From contig CANRFY010000009.1 of the NCBI GenBank assembly GCA_947630015.1, positions 18,368 through 82,367 of the forward strand: a DNA stretch of 64,000 nt, given 5' to 3'. The DNA comes from an uncultured Clostridia bacterium. GTDB taxonomy: Bacteria > Bacillota > Clostridia > Oscillospirales > CAG-272. Within the stretch, counting starts at the first letter, position 1. The number at the start of each line of letters is the position of its first letter. Shown in pieces: positions 18,374 through 27,070 of this stretch. Below the pieces are notes generated by a model. The model made no database searches. It saw nothing but the letters and a program-made list of their open reading frames with translations, and was not told where the DNA came from. The position numbers and the translations under genes were made by a program.

Positions 18374-19963
18374 ATGGAATCGGCAGGGATCATATCGGGC
18401 GCGCGGGGCGTATGGAACAGGAACAGGCGCACGTTCTGCGCCGCGTTCGTCACGGGAATTTTGGCATACGGATTTCTGATGTTCAACGTGCTGAACAACT
18501 GGGACAGCATACACGAAGCGTTCGGCGGATACGGCACCGGCATCGAGCTCGGCAGATGGCTCCTGACGATGCTGGGCGAACTGTTCGGGAACGTGTGGGG
18601 CAATTATGCGCCGCCGCTGTTCGCAGTTCTGATCGCGATTTTGATCTGGTCGGCGTGCGCGTGCGTCGTCGTCAATATATTAAAAATCGAAAACGGAGCG
18701 CTTGCGGCCGTGACGGCGTCTGTGTTCGTATCGTTCCCGACGGTGGCGGGGACGATGCTGTACGTCTTCACCGCCGGATATTACGCGCTGGCGCTTGCGC
18801 TCGCCGTCGGCGGCGTATGGGCGGTGCGCAGAGGCGGGATCGGATACGCGTTCGGGATCGCGATGTTCGCCTGCTCGCTCGGGATATATCAGGCGTATCT
18901 GCCGCTCATGGCGACGCTTCTGCTGCTCGCGCTGATGCGCGACAGCCTCGAGGGCAAAATCGGGACGGCAAAGCTGTTTTTGCGCTGTGTGCTTCATTTG
19001 CTGTCGCTGGCGGCGGGACTCGCGCTCTATTACGTCATACTGAAGCTGTCGCTTCTTGCATACGGCGCGCAGCTTGACGCATATCAGGGCGTTAGCACGA
19101 TGGGGATATCGCTCGCCGATATCCCGCGCCTTTTGGCGCGGGCATATGAGGATTTCGGCGCGCTGCCCGTAAAGCCCGTCTATGACGTCAACGGCGCCGC
19201 GTTCGTCCGCGTCATGATCGCTGTGTTATATGCGATCTCGGTGGCGTCGTTCGTTCTTTGCCACATAAGAACAAAACTGACGCTCACGGGACGCGTCCTC
19301 TCCGTCGTGCTGGCGCTGCTGTTCCCGCTTGCGGCCGGTTCGATCGAGCTTATAAGCGGCGGCAGCTACATACACGTTCTGATGGTATACGCGCTCGCCG
19401 CCGTATTCATGCTGCCCGCGATGCTGACCGACATCGCGATCGCGAACCGTGAGCATCCCCGCGCGTCGGGACGCGCCGCAGTCCGCGTCTCAAAAGCGGC
19501 GCTCGTGCTGACAGCGGCGGCGATATCGCTCTCTTCGCTCAACTACATATGGCAGGCGAACGGGAATTATATGCTCCTTTACTACGCGAACACGCAGCTG
19601 ACGGAGTATTACTCGTCGATGGTGACGCGGATAAAATCGGCGGACGGCTACGACGACGGGAAAAAGCTCGTCATAATCGGCGAGAATATCACGGACGCGG
19701 CGTACAACAACGATTTATACGACAGTCTGCCGTTCCGCACGTCGGCGGCGGAGGGCAATATGCTGAATATTTATTCGCGGCTGTGGTGGATGAGGGCGTA
19801 TCTCGGTTTCGACCCGCAGTTCGCGACGGAGGAGGAAAAGGCCGCCGTCATGGCGACGGCGGAAGCCGCCGATATGACGTGCTATCCCGCCGACGGCTCG
19901 ATCCTTGTCATCGGCGACTGCGTCGTGATAAAGCTCGAGGAGATAGATTATGCGGGTAAGTGA
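18374..19963 (+). CDS. Multi-TM glucosyltransferase-domain (GtrII-like) membrane protein
   Basis: 529 aa; GILAYGFLMFNVLNNWDSIHEAFGGYGTGIELGRWLLTMLGELFGN; GFDPQFATEEEKAAVMATAEAADMTCYPADGSILVIGDCVVIKL; architecture of the GtrII-type glucosyltransferase domain family. Confidence 0.8.
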   Translation: MESAGIISGARGVWNRNRRTFCAAFVTGILAYGFLMFNVLNNWDSIHEAFGGYGTGIELGRWLLTMLGELFGNVWGNYAPPLFAVLIAILIWSACACVVVNILKIENGALAAVTASVFVSFPTVAGTMLYVFTAGYYALALALAVGGVWAVRRGGIGYAFGIAMFACSLGIYQAYLPLMATLLLLALMRDSLEGKIGTAKLFLRCVLHLLSLAAGLALYYVILKLSLLAYGAQLDAYQGVSTMGISLADIPRLLARAYEDFGALPVKPVYDVNGAAFVRVMIAVLYAISVASFVLCHIRTKLTLTGRVLSVVLALLFPLAAGSIELISGGSYIHVLMVYALAAVFMLPAMLTDIAIANREHPRASGRAAVRVSKAALVLTAAAISLSSLNYIWQANGNYMLLYYANTQLTEYYSSMVTRIKSADGYDDGKKLVIIGENITDAAYNNDLYDSLPFRTSAAEGNMLNIYSRLWWMRAYLGFDPQFATEEEKAAVMATAEAADMTCYPADGSILVIGDCVVIKLEEIDYAGK

Positions 19964-20009
19964 GGCAAGGGGCGGATGAGAGAGTGTGAAAACTGATGTT
20001 GAAGAGAAA

Positions 20010-20042
20010 CTGCGCTCACGGAAGTGAGCGCAGTGTTTTTTC
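20010..20042 (+). terminator. Intrinsic terminator
   Basis: CTGCGCTCAC ggaa GTGAGCGCAG TGTTTTTTC after the CDS ending at 19963. Confidence 0.88.
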
Positions 20043-20044
20043 TT

Positions 20045-20342
20045 GGATATCAGAGTTGTTCGTGCGGCGATTGTACTTGGAAAATAAAAACACTGTGGGA
20101 GTGTTTGCGCGTTGATGGCACTTAGACGAAAGAATAAGCGCTCCGCGATGAGCTGTTCACACCCAGCGAACGCGCGTTGTTCTTTTGGAGAGGGGGTATG
20201 GGGGAGGACCCTTTCTTTTGAAGAAAGGGTCCTTATCCTCGACCACATCTTTGCAAGAAAACGTCCTCATCCCAACTCATTCTTTTGCAAGAAAATCTTC
20301 TCATCCCCACTCAATCGTAAGAATATCGAAATCCCAATTTAA
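20045..20342 (-). repeat. Composite intergenic element B, copy 5 (partial, inverted) with array units
   Basis: Reverse complement contains GGACCCTTTCTTCAAAAGAAAGGGTCCTCCCCCATACCCCCTCTCCAAAAGAACAACGCGCGTTCGCTGGGTG and ATCCAAGAAAAAACACTGCGCTCACTT shared with copies 2/3; degenerate CTCATCCC units up to ~20340. Confidence 0.88.
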
Positions 20343-20353
20343 TCTACCAACCT

Positions 20354-20881
20354 TTAAATCCTATGCACAAACAATCGCAACCCTCGCCTATTCAAATCCC
20401 CCTCTACTCCCACTCTCACATCGATCTCCCCACCTTCGGGAGGCTCGAACCGCGAACGGAACTTCGCCGCCAAGCCCTCGTCGACGAAGTACGCGCGCAC
20501 GTCGCCGCGCTCGACGTCGCCGTTCCTTTTCGCTATCCGCGCGCGCCATTCCGCCTCTCCGATATCGATATAGTGAAGCTCGCACGGAATCCCGCGCGCG
20601 CCGAAGTATTCCCTTGCCGCCTCGCGCGAACGGCGGGTCCAGAATCCCCAATCGAGGATAACGTCGACGCCGGTCTCCAAGACGGATTCCGCAAGCGAGA
20701 ACAGATACGACTGCGCCCGCGCCGCGTATTTGTCGTGATCTGCGCCCGCGTCGGGGCCGAACATCGACAGCATCAATTCGTCGACGGACAAAATCACGGC
20801 GCGGCCCTCGCCGCGCAGCCGCTCCGCATATGTAGTTTTGCCGCAGCATAAACCGCCGCAGATGAGTATCACTCGCGCCAT
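20354..20881 (-). CDS. P-loop kinase-like ATP-binding protein (AAA_33 type)
   Basis: MARVILICGGLCCGKTTYAERLRGEGRAVILSVDELMLSMFG, VDVILDWGFWTRRSREAAREYF, LHYIDIGEAEWRARIAKRN. Confidence 0.85.
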   Translation of the reverse strand: MARVILICGGLCCGKTTYAERLRGEGRAVILSVDELMLSMFGPDAGADHDKYAARAQSYLFSLAESVLETGVDVILDWGFWTRRSREAAREYFGARGIPCELHYIDIGEAEWRARIAKRNGDVERGDVRAYFVDEGLAAKFRSRFEPPEGGEIDVRVGVEGDLNRRGLRLFVHRI

Positions 20882-21161
20882 GGCAGCTCCTTTTTTCACA
20901 TGATGTCTTATTTTACACCGGATCGCGAGAATTTACAAGCGAAAAATCGACCGGCGCACCGGTGCGGCGGTTGAATCCCGCGCCGCTATATGATAAAATA
21001 AATAGAAAGCGCGGCAGATCGCAGATTTCGGGCCGTCTCACGGCCGTGGAGCGGCCGCATACATATTCGGCGCCTCCGGCGCCGGAAATGCGCAAAAGGC
21101 ATCCGCGAACGCTCGGAGCCGCGCGCCGCGCTGCAAATAATATTTATCACGGAGGCGCAGA

Positions 21162-21587
21162 ATGATCCGATATGCGGGAGAGGATGATCTTGCCGTTCTT
21201 GCAGAGCATGACCGTCACATCTCCGAATCCGAACTGAAAAATATAATACGCCAAAACAGGGTTTTGGTCATGCATCGCGGCGATACGTTTACGGGATGGC
21301 TCCGATACGGACTGTTTTGGGACAGCATCCCGTTTATGAATATGCTTTATATCTTGGACGGATACAGGGGAGTCGGGGACGGATCGGCGCTCGTATCGTT
21401 TTGGGAGAGTGAGATGGCGGGCGCGGGATACGACCGCGTTTTGACGTCCACGCAGTCAAATGAAAGCGCGCAGTTCTTTTACCGAAAGATCGGCTATACG
21501 GAATGCGGCGTGCTTCTGCTCCCGAACGAGCCGGCGGAGATAATATTTAAAAAGGAACTGACGGGGAAAACGCCGCCGACGCCATAG
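21162..21587 (+). CDS. GNAT-family N-acetyltransferase
   Basis: MIRYAGEDDLAVLAEHDRHISESELKNIIRQNRVLVMHRGDTFTGWLRYGLFWDSIPFMNMLYILDGYRGVGDGSALVSFWESEM...FYRKIGYTECG. Confidence 0.87.
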   Translation: MIRYAGEDDLAVLAEHDRHISESELKNIIRQNRVLVMHRGDTFTGWLRYGLFWDSIPFMNMLYILDGYRGVGDGSALVSFWESEMAGAGYDRVLTSTQSNESAQFFYRKIGYTECGVLLLPNEPAEIIFKKELTGKTPPTP

Positions 21588-21652
21588 CTCGCGGCGGCCG
21601 AACGTCAGGGAGATATACAGCAGGCTTCCTTCACGGATGAGGGGGCGGCGTC

Positions 21653-21847
21653 TCATCGCGGATCGGCGGAAATTTCCCCCGATTCGCGATTTTTTGTCAG
21701 CTCAATTACTGTGTTGCCGATACGCACCCTGCATCCCGCGCCGCCCTCGACGGCGAAACGGTTCTGCGCGTTGTCGAACGACGGTACACACGCAGCGTGT
21801 GCTTTCTCAACCGCTGATAGAATCTGCATTTCAAACTCCCCCGACAC
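21653..21847 (-). CDS. Small hypothetical protein
   Basis: 64 aa MSGEFEMQILSAVEKAHAACVPSFDNAQNRFAVEGGAGCRVRIGNTVIELTKNRESGEISADPR; plausible composition only. Confidence 0.4.
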   Translation of the reverse strand: MSGEFEMQILSAVEKAHAACVPSFDNAQNRFAVEGGAGCRVRIGNTVIELTKNRESGEISADPR

Positions 21848-21868
21848 GTTATTGCGTCACGCGCGTTT

Positions 21869-22177
21869 TTGTGGCATAATGTAGTAAAGCCGCAAATGCG
21901 AGCGGAATTATGCGAAAAAATGATGGCGCATACGGTTCCTTGCGGCTTTGACGTTTTGAACGTATTCGTCGAAAAGCCGTTTATAAAACGCGCCCCCGAC
22001 AGCGGACGCGATGAAAAGCTGCGGTCGCCGTGGAGGTCGGGCGAGCTGTTCGGATATTACCACGACTGGCTTTTCCATATATGCCGCGAGGAGGTCTTCG
22101 ACTGCAAAAGCGGCGGTATACCGCATAAGCACTGTATGGACACTCTCATCGCTCAAAATGTGGGGGAAAATTTATAA
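21869..22177 (+). CDS. Possible small protein (weak)
   Basis: Non-ATG start; ...MRAELCEKMMAHTVPCGFDVLNVFVEKPFIKRAPDSGRDEKLRSPWRSGELFGYYHDWLFHICREEVFDCKSGGIPHKHCMDTLIAQNVGENL; overlapped by an antisense ORF. Confidence 0.3.
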   Translation: MWHNVVKPQMRAELCEKMMAHTVPCGFDVLNVFVEKPFIKRAPDSGRDEKLRSPWRSGELFGYYHDWLFHICREEVFDCKSGGIPHKHCMDTLIAQNVGENL

Positions 22178-22322
22178 ACGCCGTCTCATGCCGTCTGTCG
22201 GTTATTTACTTTTCGGATTTGACGGGATATAATAAAATATTGTAAATGTAAACGCAAATACGATGTAAGATACGTCGCAGCAAACGCAGCCTGACGCCGC
22301 GGAAACACGGGAGGATGAAGCA

Positions 22323-23342
22323 ATGGAAAATTTATCGCCGAAGGTAAAAATCGAGGACGGGAAATTCACCGTCGGCGGGCGCGAGCTGTTCGTCAACGGC
22401 GTCAACACGCCGTGGCAGCACTGGAACGATTTCGGCGGAGATTTCGACGCGTCGTTCTGGGACGCTCACTTTCACGATCTGCATGAAATCGGCGTGAACG
22501 CGTCCCGCGTATGGATCAACTGCAACTCCATGGTCGGGATAAAGCTTAGAACGGACGGCACGGTCGGTTCGGTAACGTCCGCTCACCGGCGCGACGTCGA
22601 CGAACTGTTCCGCATCGCGGAGAAAAATCACATCTATCTTTTGCCGACGCTTTTGTCGTTCGATCACTTCAAAAGTCCCGATTCCGCCGACCGCTGGCGT
22701 CTCGTCGTGACGGACGAGACGGCGCGCCGCAGCTTTATCGAAAAATACGTCGTGCCGTTCGCGGAGCGGTACGGGAGCCATCCGTATCTTTTAGGCATCG
22801 ATCTTATGAACGAGCCGGACTGGGTGCATGAAAACGAGGAATGCGGACAGCTTTCCCTTGACGAGCTGTCGCGCTTCTTCGCCGAATGTACGGGGGCGAT
22901 ACACGAGGCGAATCCCGACGCGCTCGTCACCGTCGGCGTCGGAATAATCAAATACAATTCGGGCAAATACGAGGGCGACATCATATCGGACGCGGCTATG
23001 AAAAGATACGGCGGGGACGGCGCGTGCGTCGATTTTTACTCGACCCACTACTACGAATGGATGAAGCCGTGGTTCGGCGTGCCGTATTCGACCTCGCCGA
23101 AGGATTTCGGTCTCGACGTCCGAAAGCCGTGTCTGATCGGCGAGATCGCCGCCGACAGCGATGAGAATCTGCGCGGCATATACGAAAAAGCATATGAAAA
23201 CGGCTGGTGCGGCGTCATGGAGTGGGCGTCCAACAACGTGTCCGCGCACGTCGACAACTGGGACGACATAAAAGCCGCGACGGAAAATATCGCAAAGCTT
23301 ATACCCGAGCGCGTGTTCCCGCTTGGAGATGGAGGGCAATAA
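22323..23342 (+). CDS. Glycoside hydrolase, GH5/cellulase-mannanase-like
   Basis: FVNGVNTPWQHWNDFGGDFDASFWDAHFHDLHEIGVNASRVWINCN, GIDLMNEPDW (acid/base Glu), CLIGEIAAD (nucleophile region). Confidence 0.85.
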   Translation: MENLSPKVKIEDGKFTVGGRELFVNGVNTPWQHWNDFGGDFDASFWDAHFHDLHEIGVNASRVWINCNSMVGIKLRTDGTVGSVTSAHRRDVDELFRIAEKNHIYLLPTLLSFDHFKSPDSADRWRLVVTDETARRSFIEKYVVPFAERYGSHPYLLGIDLMNEPDWVHENEECGQLSLDELSRFFAECTGAIHEANPDALVTVGVGIIKYNSGKYEGDIISDAAMKRYGGDGACVDFYSTHYYEWMKPWFGVPYSTSPKDFGLDVRKPCLIGEIAADSDENLRGIYEKAYENGWCGVMEWASNNVSAHVDNWDDIKAATENIAKLIPERVFPLGDGGQ

Positions 23343-24835
23343 TGAATTACGAGATAAACGAGAAGCGCGAAACGGGACGCATCAGTCCCATGATATACGG
23401 TCACTTCATCGAGCATTTCCACAGACAAATTTACGGCGGCATTTTCGACCCCGAAAGTCCTCTGTCCGACGAGGACGGATTCAGGACCGACATAATCGAG
23501 GCGATGAGGGAGATACGCACGCCCGTCCTGCGCTGGCCTGGCGGATGCTTTGTTTCATCTTACCACTGGCGCGACGGCGTGGGACAGCAGCGTCAGCCGT
23601 CGTTTGACAAGGCGTGGCGCGTCGAGGACCCGAACACGTTCGGGACGGACGAATTCGTCAAGCTCTGCCGCAAGATAGAGTGCGAACCGTATATATGCAC
23701 GAACGCGGGAACGGGAACGGCCGAGGAGATGAGCGACTGGGTCGAATACTGCAATCTCGAATGCGAGGGCAAAAACGCGCGGATGAGGATCGCAAACGGT
23801 TTTCGGTCCCCGCACCGCGTCAAATACTGGAGCATCGGCAACGAAAACTACGGCTCGTGGGAGATAGGCGCAAAATCCGCCGACGAATGGGGACGTCTCA
23901 CCGCCGAGTCGGCGAAGATGATGAAGCACGTCGATCCCGACATCGAGCTTTCGGCGGCGGCGCTCGCGGATATAAACTGGAACGTGAATCTCTTGCGCAG
24001 CTGCGGGCAGTACCTCGACTGGATCTCGATACATCAATACTGGGACATGATGCCCGAAGTCCACAACCCCGCCGATTATGACGCCTGCATGGCGTATACC
24101 GCCGATATCGGACGCGCCGTCGACGAGGTGCGCGGCATTTTGACCGCGATGCGGCTCGAAAAGCGGATCAGGATCGCGTTCGACGAGTGGAATCTGCGCA
24201 GCTGGCACCATCCGAACGTACACACGGTGCGTCAGGGCAGAACGCGCGAGGACTACATCCTTCCGCGCGACAAAAACGACGACAACAGCACATACACGAT
24301 GGCGGACGCCGTATTCGCCGCGTGCTTTTTGAACGCGATGATACGAAACTGCGACATCGTCGGAATGGCGAATTTCGCGCCGATTTTGAACACGCGCGGC
24401 TGCATTTACAGCTATGACGGCGGCATCGTGCGCAGAAGCACGTACTACGTCTTTGAGCTGTTCGCAAAGCATATGACGGGCAGCGCCGTCGACGTGTGGG
24501 TTGACGGCGAATCCGAGACGATGGAGGTCAGGGCGAAAAACGGACGGACGCAGTCCGTCGCCGTCACAGACGTCTCCGCCGCGTCGTGCGACGGCAAGCT
24601 GTCGGTCTCGCTCGTCAACAAGCACAGGACAAAGTCAAGATCGGTGACGCTTCGCGTCCCCGACGTGCGCGGACGCGCCGTGATGTACACCGTAAACGGC
24701 GAGAGCGCCGACTCATACAACGACGTCGGCAGAGACGAGATAAAGATAACGGAAAACGTCGTCGGCGCCGTCGACGGGGTTTTGACGGTCACGGTCGACG
24801 CGCATTCCGTGAATGTAATTGTGATCGAGCGATAA
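23342..24835 (+). CDS. abfA: Alpha-L-arabinofuranosidase (GH51)
   Basis: GRISPMIYGHFIEHFHRQIYGGIFDPESPLSDEDGFRTDIIEAMREIRTPVLRWPGGCFVSSYHWRDGVG, YWSIGNENYGSWE, IRIAFDEWNLRSW; ATG overlaps previous stop (TAATG); the ORF track start 23207 is spurious. Confidence 0.93.
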   Translation: MNYEINEKRETGRISPMIYGHFIEHFHRQIYGGIFDPESPLSDEDGFRTDIIEAMREIRTPVLRWPGGCFVSSYHWRDGVGQQRQPSFDKAWRVEDPNTFGTDEFVKLCRKIECEPYICTNAGTGTAEEMSDWVEYCNLECEGKNARMRIANGFRSPHRVKYWSIGNENYGSWEIGAKSADEWGRLTAESAKMMKHVDPDIELSAAALADINWNVNLLRSCGQYLDWISIHQYWDMMPEVHNPADYDACMAYTADIGRAVDEVRGILTAMRLEKRIRIAFDEWNLRSWHHPNVHTVRQGRTREDYILPRDKNDDNSTYTMADAVFAACFLNAMIRNCDIVGMANFAPILNTRGCIYSYDGGIVRRSTYYVFELFAKHMTGSAVDVWVDGESETMEVRAKNGRTQSVAVTDVSAASCDGKLSVSLVNKHRTKSRSVTLRVPDVRGRAVMYTVNGESADSYNDVGRDEIKITENVVGAVDGVLTVTVDAHSVNVIVIER

Positions 24836-24856
24836 ACAGAAAAAAGGAGAACAAAA

Positions 24857-26020
24857 ATGAGACCGCAAAAGGATTACAGCTTTATACGCGGCGTCTGCCA
24901 TAACTCGCGCGCAGGGACCGAGGAATATCTGCGCGAGATCGGCTACGCACGCTCGATAGGGGTGAATTCGTTCCGCACATGGCTGTCGTACCGCGGCTGG
25001 CAGCGCGACCGTGACGCTTTCATCAAAAACATCAAAGGCTTCATCGAAACCGCATATGAAAACGGCATCACCGTCATGCCGATTATCTTCAACGGCAACG
25101 GCCTCGATCCGGAAACGCTTTCGGACGAATGGATGCGGAATGTCGGCGACAAATACGTCCGCGACCTTATCGGCGAGCTTAAGGACGAGCCGGGCGTCAT
25201 CATGTACGACATCATGAACGAGCCGTCGTGCAACGATTACATCATGAAATGCGATAAATCCGAGCGCGCAGCGCGGTGGGAGCGCATGAACGAATTTCTG
25301 CGCCATTACTGCGAGCTTGTGAAGTCCCTCGATCCCGACGGGACGGTGACGATCGGACACACGTATTCAAAGGATCTTTTGCCGAGCGCGGAATGGGTCG
25401 ACGTCATATCGTTCCACGACTATCTCGAATCGGAAGCACGTGTCGAACACACATACAATGAGGCGGAGCGCATCGCGTCCGAACTCGGAAAGCCGCTCAT
25501 CAACAGCGAGCTATCGTGCATAGGGCGCGCGAATCCCTACGAGCAGTCGATAAAGGCGGCGCGGGATCGTCACGTCGGCTTTTACGTATTTGAACTCATG
25601 ATACGCGGCTATTGGGGCGACATCCACGGCATATTTTATCCCGACGGCACAGTCCGCGACCCGTCGACGGTCACGGCGATGATGGGTATTTACCGCAATT
25701 ATTCAAAGTCGCGCATCAAGCCGAATCCGAACAAGGAGGGAAAAGCGGAGGAAGCGCTTCGCCGTCTTTCGCGCGCGATGAACGATTCGGCGGAGGTGTT
25801 TCATCACAGAAGCTCGTCGTCGGACGAAATACTCGAGGCGGCGGAATGGATAGTAAATCTTCTCGAAGGCGCGGAACTCGTACCCATGTACGACCCGCCG
25901 CGCGTGAAGCTGCTCCGCTACCGCTCGATGCCGGAGGAAGAGCGCGACCTTGACGAGATAAAGGATTTTGCATATTCGCTCGCGGAGACGCTCCGCCGCG
26001 CGTGCAGACTGATCATGTGA
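24857..26020 (+). CDS. Glycosyl hydrolase, GH5-like
   Basis: SFIRGVCHNSRAGTEEYLREIGYARSIGVNSFRTWLSYRGW, GVIMYDIMNEPSCNDYI, PLINSELSCIG. Confidence 0.82.
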   Translation: MRPQKDYSFIRGVCHNSRAGTEEYLREIGYARSIGVNSFRTWLSYRGWQRDRDAFIKNIKGFIETAYENGITVMPIIFNGNGLDPETLSDEWMRNVGDKYVRDLIGELKDEPGVIMYDIMNEPSCNDYIMKCDKSERAARWERMNEFLRHYCELVKSLDPDGTVTIGHTYSKDLLPSAEWVDVISFHDYLESEARVEHTYNEAERIASELGKPLINSELSCIGRANPYEQSIKAARDRHVGFYVFELMIRGYWGDIHGIFYPDGTVRDPSTVTAMMGIYRNYSKSRIKPNPNKEGKAEEALRRLSRAMNDSAEVFHHRSSSSDEILEAAEWIVNLLEGAELVPMYDPPRVKLLRYRSMPEEERDLDEIKDFAYSLAETLRRACRLIM

Positions 26021-26059
26021 TAGCGAGGCGGACACTGTCCGCGCAGATAGCTGGATTAA

Positions 26060-26222
26060 GATGAGAATATTTCCTTTAAAAGATTGTAATGGGATGAGGA
26101 CCATTTTTTCAAAAGACGGATTCGGGATGAGGACCCTTTCTTTCAAAGAGCCTGTCTGGGATGAGGACCCTTTCTTCAAAATTCGCATTTGGGATGAGGA
26201 CCCTTTCTTAAAAGAAAGGGTC
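26060..26222 (+). repeat. ~33-bp tandem array (5 units), same family as the 17 kb array
   Basis: GATGAG anchors at 26060, 26093, 26126, 26160, 26193; last three units carry exact GGACCCTTTCTT; terminal hairpin GGACCCTTTCTTAAAAGAAAGGGTCC. Confidence 0.92.
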
Positions 26223-26760
26223 CTCCCCCAAACCCCCTCTCCAAAAGAACAACGCGCGCACGCTGGGTGCTAACAGCTCATCGCGGGGCGGTTGCTTTTG
26301 TTAACCATGTGCCATCAACGCGCGAACAACTCTAATATCCAAGAAAAATAATGCGCTCACTTTGGTGGACGCAATTTTCCTCAATATAAATTTTTACAAC
26401 AATCGCGCCTCACCTCCTCTATTACCGCACCTCATCCCCTGTGCCGTAGGCTTTCCAGCCTCACCTGCGCGCACCGAACGCGTGCGATGTTCGTCGCTGC
26501 CAGCGTCCGATTTATTGCGACATTCCAGGCGGCGCAGTCGAATAAGTCCGCGTGGGAGCTGTTAGCTGTTAGTGAGATCGCGGTCTACGCCCCAAGCAAT
26601 TCTTTCCGCCGATTGAATAACATTGACGCCACACGGGAGCCTCTTTCGGGATCGTTAAGGGCCTCTTTCTTGCGAGAAAGAGGCCCTTAACATAATTTAA
26701 AAACTTTGTAAAGTTTGCAAAAAGGAATGGATAGGATTGCAAAGGCTCAACCTTTGCTCG
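26193..26760 (+). repeat. Composite intergenic element B, copy 3 (internal deletion)
   Basis: Same leader and terminal GTTAAGGGCCTCTTTCTTGCGAGAAAGAGGCCCTTAAC as copy 1; core skips from GAGCTGTTAGC to CGCGGTCTACGCCCC. Confidence 0.9.
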
Positions 26761-27070
26761 CGCGCCTCTTTGCCGTCCAGCAAAGAGACCCTTAACTCTT
26801 TTTTAACCTTTTCAAAGGTTTTAATTAGGAATGGGGAGTATCGTGAAAGAATCGCTTTGACTCTTTTATAACTTTTGCAAAAGTTTTATATTCTGACCGG
26901 CGCGTACCGCCAAGGAAAAAACTTACTCTAAACCTTTTCAAACCTTTGGCTTGCCAAATTCCGCGCCGCCAGCCCCGTGCGATTTTTTTCAATTATCATA
27001 GTGACATCGGCGTATCTTTGTGATATACTATATTGAATACGTATGAAATGACAGCGAAAGATGGATAAAT

